Source: Mycolicibacterium helvum
Lineage (GTDB): Bacteria > Actinomycetota > Actinomycetes > Mycobacteriales > Mycobacteriaceae
Reading direction: 5' to 3'
Assembly: GCF_010731895.1 (NCBI RefSeq)
Contig: NZ_AP022596.1
Span: 6,336,812-6,400,811, forward strand
DNA length: 64,000 nucleotides
The number at the start of each line of letters is the position of its first letter. The first letter of the stretch is position 1. The position numbers and the translations under genes are program-made. The notes under the pieces are model-generated. The model had not been told where the DNA came from and ran no database searches. It saw nothing but the letters and a program-made list of their open reading frames with translations. Positions 58,190-64,000 of the stretch are shown piece by piece.

Positions 58190-58224
58190 GGCTGGAGACT
58201 AGTCGCGCGGCGCGCGGCGTCAGG

Positions 58225-58667
58225 TCACTTGTCCCGATCCTTGGAAGTGCGGCTTTTGCGCGGCGCGGCCGAGCGGGTGGCCCGTCGCGCATGTGGTCTC
58301 GTACGCGACTCATGAGGTCGCTGAGGGTGCGTACATCCCGATCCGACAGCGAGCCGAACAACAGGTCAGCGACGACCTCGATATGGCCGGGCAACACCTT
58401 CGCCAGACGGGCTCGGCCCGCCTTGGTGATGTCGACGACGGTGGCTCGCTGGTCGACGGCGCTGGCCTCCCGGCGGATGAGGCCCGCAGATTCCAAGAGT
58501 CCAGCCTGATGGGTCAACCCACTGCGGCTGTAGACGACGCCGTCGGCCAGCTCGGTCATGGTGAGCGGCCGGTCGGCGTCGGTGAGCTTGGCCAAGATCT
58601 CGAACTGCACGTAGCTGAGCCCACCCTCGGCCCGCAGCTGCTTCGCAACGGCGTACCCCCAGTGCAA
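58225..58667 (-). pseudogene. MarR-family regulator with C-terminal frameshift
   Basis: N-terminal 130 residues hold the MarR winged helix (MTELADGVVYSRSGLTHQAGLLESAG, ~36-61). Near 58290 the frame shifts; the other frame ends RKSRTSKDRDK at a stop at 58225, a typical basic tail. The unshifted frame reads on into the reductase gene, producing an artificial 515-residue fusion. Divergent from the quinone reductase gene, which it probably regulates. Confidence 0.7.
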
Positions 58668-58705
58668 CTGCTTCAGATTCGAAGCAAATGACCGAGGAGG
58701 ACATC

Positions 58706-59597
58706 ATGAAGGCTGCGATCTACCACCGGTACGGCAGCAGCGAGGTGCTGCAGTACGAAGACGTCGAACGGCCGAAACCGGGTCCGGGGCAGGTTCTTCT
58801 GCAGGTGGCAGGAACGTCGTTCAACCCAGTCGATGCCGGCATTCGCGGTGGCTACCTGTCCGAGGTGTTCGCCATCAGCTTCCCGCACGTGCCGGGTATC
58901 GATGTCGCGGGAACGATCGCCGAACTCGGTGACGGGGCCGACACGTGGCATGTCGGAGTATGTGCTGGCTCCGGCGGAGGTACTGGCTCCCGCACCGCAG
59001 ACGGTGGCACTCCCCGATTCCGCGGCGTTACCGACCGTTGGGCTCACGGCCTGGCAGGCGCTGTTCGAGATTGCCGACCTGTTGGCCGGGCAGACAATTC
59101 TGATCAACGGCGCCGGCGGAGCGGTCGGCGGTTATGCGGTCCAACTCGCCAAACAAGCGGGTGCGGTCGTCACGGCGACGACGAAGCCCGCCAGCGCGGA
59201 GCGCCTGCGCCGCTACGGAGCCGACCGGCTGATCGACTACATCGACTACGACGCGGCGCCGGTGACGCTCGACGGACAACCCTTCGACGTGGTACTCAAC
59301 TTGATCAGTACTTCACCTGAGCAGACGGCGACATTGGCGAACGTCGTCGCCGACGGCGGATTCTTGGTCGGCACAATGACATCGGGCCCGGAAGATCCCC
59401 AGCGCGGGTTGCGCACGCAACGAATTTTTGTCCGGAGCGACGCCGCACAACTGGCCGACCTGGTCGCCCGCGTAGATGCCGGACAGCTGCAGATTGACGT
59501 CGCAGAGCGCCGTCCGCTGTCCGACATCGCGGCCGTGCACGATGCCGCCGACGCCGGGCGCCTGCCCGGCAAGACGATCCTCACACCCACCGATTAG
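58706..59597 (+). pseudogene. Quinone-oxidoreductase-like MDR gene with internal deletion
   Basis: Start ATG 58706 follows GAGGAGG. The first part (YHRYGSSEVLQYEDVERPKPG ... GTIAELGDG) and last part (SEYVLAPAEVLAPAPQTVAL, NAD loop INGAGGAVGGYA) are in different frames, meeting near 58950. Compared with the family about 15 residues ('VGDAVV...'-type strand) are missing, so this is a real small deletion or a larger assembly fault rather than one base. Divergent from marR. Confidence 0.7.
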
Positions 59598-60588
59598 CCG
59601 GATACGTTGTCGCGCAACGTAAATCGGCGCTCGGCGTAGGCCAGGTCGTCGCGCCACAGCCGGGCGGCCGCTAGGCGCATCAACGGAGTGATCAGTGGCG
59701 CGACACGCAGGGAGTGGCGGAACCCGGTGCGGTCGGATTGGGCGACGACGGCTTCGATCACCGCGGTGCGCGGACGCCCGTCGGGTCCCGGCCCCATCGG
59801 GGTGGCGTGAGTCTCGACGACGCTGCCGGTGCCCTCACCGTCGACGATCCGCATCACGATCGTTCGTGGCTCCGGTGCGGTGAATTCGGCGATCACCGGC
59901 ACGCCGAGGCGTCCCATCCGGAACGTGACCGCAACCAGGAACCGGTCGGCGTCCTCGCCGGCGTCGACCGGTGGTGCGCTGAGCACTTCCAGCTGGGTGA
60001 ACGAGTACGGATGGAACCATGCGCCATGCCAGGGGTCGAGCCGGTTGGCGATCACGTCGCACGGTTCGCACACCCCTTCGAGCCGAGCCACCGCGGCCAG
60101 CCGCGCGCCGGTGGGCCGGGCCGGCACGACGGGCGAATCCAGTGCCGGCTCACCCCCGACATCGTCGAGCCGGACCCACGCCAGCACACCGTCGTCGAAA
60201 GCCGGCAACGGCTTCCAGCCGTACTCCGTCCGCCGTCCAGCCGAAGACCGTGCCACGGGCAGATCAGACCGCCGCAGTTCACCTTCCCGGTGGTCAGGTC
60301 GGCGCCGAGGTGCGGACAGGCGGCAGGGCCGACGTGCAACTGGCGCTGCTGATCGCGCCACGCCACGACCTCGAGCCCGCCGACTCTGGCGCCGAACGGC
60401 CGGTCGGTGCGGATATCGATGCTGGCAGCGAACACATACCAGTTTCCGCTGGGCCGATCCTCGGCCCGCCGCAGCGCGGCCTCGATCACGGCCGGCTTGG
60501 CATCGGCGTACGTGGGTCGCTGGCGCGGCCAGTCCGCTTTCGGGATGACTTGCAATGGAACGTTTTTCATCCGTGACCGCAAGCTCAT
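59594..60588 (-). pseudogene. Rieske [2Fe-2S] protein of carotenoid cluster (DUF5914-like), one frameshift
   Basis: Starts at ATG 60588 inside the crtU stop codon. Rieske ligands are ACPHLGAD and CPWHGLRL. A one-base shift near 60235 separates this from the C-terminal domain (EYGWKPLPAFDDGVLAW ... FTLRDNVSG). Such Rieske/DUF5914 proteins commonly accompany crtU in actinobacteria and may modify the carotenoid end group. Last gene of the leftward cluster; ends four bases into the convergent reductase gene. Confidence 0.72.
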
Positions 60589-62120
60589 GACGCCCGCCTC
60601 TCCCGACTGGCCAGCCAGCGCAGTACCGGTGAGCGGCCCTGTACCGGAACCGTGTGCAGGGTGTGCCCGCCCAGTCCCCAGCCGACCAGCAATCGGTTGG
60701 CCGCTGACCATCCGGTGGTGGCTGCGCGCTCCATCAACGCGACCGGCAGGTCGATGCGAATCCCATCGCCAGCCAGCATCAAACCGGCGACCGGAGTGTG
60801 CACCGTCGGCCGTTCAGCGAAGGAGCCCGGGCTGAACAGCGGACAGTCATCGCGGACCAGCAGCGTCTCCCCCACGATGCCTGCCGTCGCCGTCTCCGGA
60901 TACAGCTGGTGCAGACGAGCCAACATGCTCTTACGCAGTTCGTCAGTGTTCGACGGATTCACCACCGAATAGGAGTGCACCTCGACCACCGAACCATGTT
61001 GTGCGCGTGCCCATTCCGCGGCTTGGGACTCGTAGTTACTGACCACGCTGATGTTGTCGATGGGCTCCAGGCCGCCGGTCCCCAGGAACGCCGGCCGGTC
61101 AAAGTTGACCGGCCGGTCCAGCCAGAGTCGCTGCACAGCGAACGCCGGCGCGGTCTGTAACCGCCGCACCTGCCCGCGCCAGCCCTCGTCCCCCAGCCCG
61201 GGCGAGGCGGCCACGATCCGTTGCAGCGCGGCAGTATCGGTGGCCAGCACCACACCGTCGGCGTCGATTGTCCGTCCGGTCGAGTCGTGCACCTGCAGAA
61301 CCCGGGATCCGCCGATGCTGACCGATTCCGCGGACACTTCAGTGCGCAACCCCACTTGCTGGCCGATCAGATACTGGCCCAACGGTTCCCATAATGCGGT
61401 GTTGAAGTTCGACTCGGCGACGTCGAAGACCAGCCCTTCGCTGGAGCCCAGGAAGTAGATGTGGAACATGGCCGCCAGCTCGGCCGCCGACAGCCGATCG
61501 GGCTTGGCGAAGAAACTGCGCGCGAACACCTCGAAGGCGAGATGGCGCGCGGCGACCGGAAAATTGATGTCGGTCAGGAACGTCTCGGCATCGAGGTCGT
61601 CGAGTTGTTGATAGATCTCGGGGACCGACACAGCGGCAAGGGGGGCTGCTGCAACGGCATTGAGCCGCACCAGGTCGCGCATCCGGAAGGTGGGACTGCG
61701 CAGCGCGAAGGCCAATGCGTTCCACGGTGGCGTCTTGGGCAACCCACGGAAGGTGTCGCGACGACCTTGGCCGTCGATCAGCGGGTAGTCCTCGACCGCC
61801 CGCAACCGCTCGAGTTCGGGGTCGGTGCGGCGCAACAGCATGCGCAGGTTGTAGTACTGGCGGAAGAACGCGTGAAAGCCGCGATTGTTCGCCACGAGGG
61901 AACCGTCACCCAGTTGTTCGGTCCAACCGCCGACGCGCCCACCGAGATAGTTCTTTGTTTCCAGGACTTCCACGGAGACACCGCGTTCGGCAAGTCCCGT
62001 CGCTGCCGCCAGCCCCGCGATGCCGGCCCCGACGACAACGACGTGTGGCTTTCGCGGCAGCGTGTTGGCATGCGGCGCCCCACGGGGAGCCGGATGGGCG
62101 ACACGGCGGCCGTCGATCAT
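60585..62120 (-). CDS. crtU: CrtU-type carotene desaturase/methylase
   Basis: 511 residues, intact. FAD amine-oxidase fold, dinucleotide motif VVVVGAGIAGLAAATGLAERG (split in mind at ~29-49) and YLGGRVGGW. The N-terminal 'HANTLPRKPH' tract and length match CrtU, which aromatises beta-carotene rings to isorenieratene (leprotene) in scotochromogenic mycobacteria. A phytoene desaturase (CrtI) is a less likely reading because of the N-terminal tract and neighbours. Coupled to the methyltransferase by four bases. Confidence 0.8.
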   Translation of the reverse strand: MIDGRRVAHPAPRGAPHANTLPRKPHVVVVGAGIAGLAAATGLAERGVSVEVLETKNYLGGRVGGWTEQLGDGSLVANNRGFHAFFRQYYNLRMLLRRTDPELERLRAVEDYPLIDGQGRRDTFRGLPKTPPWNALAFALRSPTFRMRDLVRLNAVAAAPLAAVSVPEIYQQLDDLDAETFLTDINFPVAARHLAFEVFARSFFAKPDRLSAAELAAMFHIYFLGSSEGLVFDVAESNFNTALWEPLGQYLIGQQVGLRTEVSAESVSIGGSRVLQVHDSTGRTIDADGVVLATDTAALQRIVAASPGLGDEGWRGQVRRLQTAPAFAVQRLWLDRPVNFDRPAFLGTGGLEPIDNISVVSNYESQAAEWARAQHGSVVEVHSYSVVNPSNTDELRKSMLARLHQLYPETATAGIVGETLLVRDDCPLFSPGSFAERPTVHTPVAGLMLAGDGIRIDLPVALMERAATTGWSAANRLLVGWGLGGHTLHTVPVQGRSPVLRWLASRERRAS

Positions 62121-62818
62121 CGCGGCGCCTCGGCCAGAAAGGTGTGCACGATGTCGCGCTGCCAGCCAGGCATCGTCTCGCTATGCACTCCGGTGAAGCC
62201 CGCCGCAGCCAGCCGTCGTTGGAACGCTGCGGCACCGTCGAAGGTGTTGACGCTACGCCACAGGTGTCGGTACAGCGTGCTGTCCCGGGTCTGTCGCCAA
62301 CCGGACGGAATGATGATCCCCCAGCAGACGGCATTCCAGATCGCCTTGGCGGCAGGCGAATCACGCACCGAATACTCATGCACGGCCAGCGTCCCGCCCG
62401 GCCGCAGGAGCTGCTGAAACGCTCGCAGTTGAGCGTCGGGGTCGGCGAGGTTACGCACGAGGTAGGCCGCGAAGATGCCGTCGAACGGACCGCGCACGCC
62501 GGCCTCGCTGATGGTCTCGATCGGGCTGTGCACGAACCGGACCGTATCGGGCCAGGATTTCGCGGTCGCCTCGGCCAGCATGCCTGCTGAGGCGTCGACG
62601 GCGACGATCTCGGCGTGCGGTGCCACTGCGAGTAGCGCGGCCGTCGACGCTGCCGTCCCGCAGCCGGCGTCGAGCAGGCGAACCCCACGCCCGCCGTGCG
62701 GAATTCGCATCCGCCGCGCCGATATTCGCAGATGATCGTGATAGCCGGGATTCGCGCCGACCAGCTTGTCGTAGGCGTGCGCGCCCACGTCGAAGGCGGC
62801 GGGAACGTCTATGGCCAT
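62117..62818 (-). CDS. Class I SAM methyltransferase of carotenoid cluster
   Basis: 233 residues from ATG 62818 (MAIDVPAAFDVG). SAM motif LLDAGCGTAAST (~50-61), 'VAVDASAGMLAEA' and 'GIFAAYLVRNLADPD', as in UbiE/COQ5-like enzymes. Lies between crtYd and crtU in one operon; probable carotenoid or isoprenoid modification. The longer frame upstream is a fused shadow of crtYd. Confidence 0.85.
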   Translation of the reverse strand: MAIDVPAAFDVGAHAYDKLVGANPGYHDHLRISARRMRIPHGGRGVRLLDAGCGTAASTAALLAVAPHAEIVAVDASAGMLAEATAKSWPDTVRFVHSPIETISEAGVRGPFDGIFAAYLVRNLADPDAQLRAFQQLLRPGGTLAVHEYSVRDSPAAKAIWNAVCWGIIIPSGWRQTRDSTLYRHLWRSVNTFDGAAAFQRRLAAAGFTGVHSETMPGWQRDIVHTFLAEAPR

Positions 62819-63136
62819 TGCTGGTCCTGATCCTTGGGGCGCTGCTTCTCCCACATCAGCAGCACCGCGGTAACCATCGCCCAGCCGAACAGGAAATCCT
62901 CCACCGGGATGTCCCACGGGAACCGCACCCCGCTGCTGTGCTGCTCGTTGTAGATGACGATCGGCGCCGACAGCTTGGTCAGCCACCCGTCGACGATCAC
63001 CTGGAATGCCACCACAATGGCAAAAAATCCAGTATGCGGCCTTCGCGAACAGCCCGGTGCGCAATACTGCGAGTTCCAGCGCAACGACCACCACCACCGC
63101 GACGACGGCGGGCAGGGTGTAACCGAGGCCCGTCAT
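62809..63136 (-). pseudogene. crtYd: Lycopene cyclase subunit CrtYd, T-run frameshift
   Basis: Small membrane cyclase subunit (~110 residues). Starts MTGLGYTLPAVVAVVVVVAL at 63136, overlapping the crtYc stop. At the six-T run (63022-63027 on the plus strand as A6) the frame shifts; one more T gives 'YWIFFAIVVAFQVIVDGWL', and then 'FPWDIPVEDFLFGWAM', the family motif. Homopolymer error is the simplest cause. Confidence 0.75.
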
Positions 63137-63454
63137 CGGCGGCCGCGCGGCATGGCGAGGATCGCGCTGACCGCCGAATAGGTCAGCAGGCCGCACACCG
63201 GGATGGCGATGAAAAACAACAACTCCTCCAAGGGAATCGAGAAGCCGACGTCGATGCCGCTAATGTAGCGCGGGTTGTAGGTCCATACGTGCCCGGCGAT
63301 CGCGATCGCATCAGGCGACGAACACCAGCGCGACCGGGCCGACCGACAACAGCAGTCGCACCGGTTGGCGGTAGACCCCGGATCCGAAGATCTCGAGCGG
63401 CGCCGTGATCAGCAGGCAGGCGCCCAGCACGATCAGGTACTGCCAACGATCCAT
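63133..63454 (-). pseudogene. crtYc: Lycopene cyclase subunit CrtYc, frameshift
   Basis: Starts MDRWQYLIVLGACLLITAPL at 63454. After 'VGPVALVFVA' near 63315 a stop appears; two bases more would give the family's A-W-D, and the other frame continues HVWTYNPRYISGIDV and IPLEELLFFIAIPV to a stop at 63133. CrtYc and CrtYd together cyclise lycopene to beta-carotene in the membrane. Confidence 0.75.
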
Positions 63455-63489
63455 CAGGCCGCACCGTACCCACGGGCACGGCGAGCGAA

Positions 63490-64000
63490 TCAGTCCCTGC
63501 GAGGACCTGTAGTCGCCGTCCAACGCCGACGGAGGCCCGCTGGCTGAACACCGCGAAATCGATGGCCTCGATGCGGTCCAGGATCTCGGAATACAACGTG
63601 AATGCTGTTGCCACACAGGGTCTCGACCGCGGGCAACAACGCGATACCCTTGCGGGCTTCCCGGTAGACCGCGCGGGCGACGTCATGCTGAGCGGCCAGT
63701 GCACGGCGCACCTTGGGGTCGGTCTGACGGTTTTGGTGACACCACGTCAGCACGTCGCGATCCACGTCGAAGGCGGCAAGTTCGTCCGCGGGCAGATACA
63801 CCCGGTCGCGTTCCAGGTCCTCGTCGACATCGCGCAGAAAATTTGTCAGCTGAAATGCCTGGCCCAGGGCCTCGGCATACGGCGCGGCCTCAGCTTCGGG
63901 CCCGACGGTTCCAAGGATCGGCAACATCTCCAGGCCGATCGCGGCGGCCGAGCCGCATGTAGCGGTTGAGCGCCGGACGGTCCGGATAGTCGGTGACGGT
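63490..64000 (-). pseudogene. crtB: Phytoene synthase CrtB, frameshifted and cut by window end
   Basis: The main frame holds AFQLTNFLRDVDEDLERDRVYLP (shown in part), the second Asp-rich motif region of phytoene synthase, which joins two geranylgeranyl diphosphates. Upstream, 'ALNRYMR' at ~63950 is out of frame by two bases relative to 'MLPILGTVG'; downstream, 'TLYSEILDRIEAIDFAVFS' near 63600 is in another frame. The 5' end lies beyond 64000 and the exact 3' end is unclear because of the shifts. First visible gene of the crt operon. Confidence 0.75.

Noticed and set aside
57120..58667. A 515-residue MarR-reductase fusion protein
   Set aside because: Produced by two frameshifts. The MarR tail and the reductase start are each found complete in other frames.
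62117..63196. A 359-residue methyltransferase with a long N-terminal extension
   Set aside because: The extension is crtYd read partly out of frame after the T-run shift. The true start is ATG 62818.

Overview
The window is from a fast-growing, pigmented Mycobacterium/Mycolicibacterium-type actinobacterium. The evidence is high GC, the fabD-acpM-kasA-kasB-accD6 mycolic-acid operon behind a MabR-type regulator, aceE, ahpE, S-(hydroxymethyl)mycothiol dehydrogenase, a 13E12-type DUF222/HNH gene and a crtB-crtYc-crtYd-crtU carotenoid cluster. Gene order from about 27 kb onward follows the M. tuberculosis Rv2238c-Rv2265 neighbourhood as I remember it.

Region 1 (1-27.1 kb) is accessory DNA at a tRNA-Val(UAC) gene (27045-27116, minus strand). 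A 50-bp exact copy of the tRNA 3' half lies at 11304-11353. With the copy at 27037-27086 it bounds a 15.7-kb satellite-like prophage (element B). In order element B holds: a possible nuclease, small zinc proteins, an M41-like HEXXH protein, three head-module-like genes, a lone HEPN-like gene, large terminase, small-terminase-like HTH gene, a replication ATPase, an excisionase-like gene, an HTH regulator, a tyrosine integrase, and an AAA-ATPase/PIN pair just inside attR. Left of 11304 is a second, decayed element (element A). It keeps a truncated integrase of the same architecture, the same pair of 8-bp arm repeats beside the att core, and its own cargo between integrase and att site: a trypsin-like protease, a TIGR02391-type HEPN protein and a membrane-anchored protein. 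Further left are an IS256-family insertion that cuts a gene, two tandem paralogous HEPN-like genes, several unknown genes, and the end of an IS21-family element (istB).

The most interesting candidate system is the protease/HEPN/membrane cassette at 8411-11115. Its two larger genes share conserved upstream blocks at identical spacing, which suggests co-regulation. The tandem HEPN pair (3441-4984), the AAA/PIN pair (24996-26890) and the lone HEPN gene (15528-16469) make this a defence-island-like locus. All antiviral roles are inference.

Region 2 (27.1-48.2 kb) is ordinary core genome: ahpE, a DUF3052 gene, a lipoprotein, aceE, mabR, the FAS-II operon, glpD with a TetR regulator, an alkyl-DHAP-synthase-like flavoprotein, a diacylglycerol-kinase-like gene, a DUF222/HNH gene, a methyltransferase, a short-chain dehydrogenase and a DUF3145 gene. 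Genes here are intact.

Region 3 (48.3-64 kb) holds metabolic genes and the carotenoid cluster. About a dozen otherwise good genes here are broken by one- or two-base shifts, mostly in G/C or T runs, and one has a longer deletion. I think sequencing or assembly indels are more likely than real decay for most of them, and I annotate each as one gene spanning the shift.
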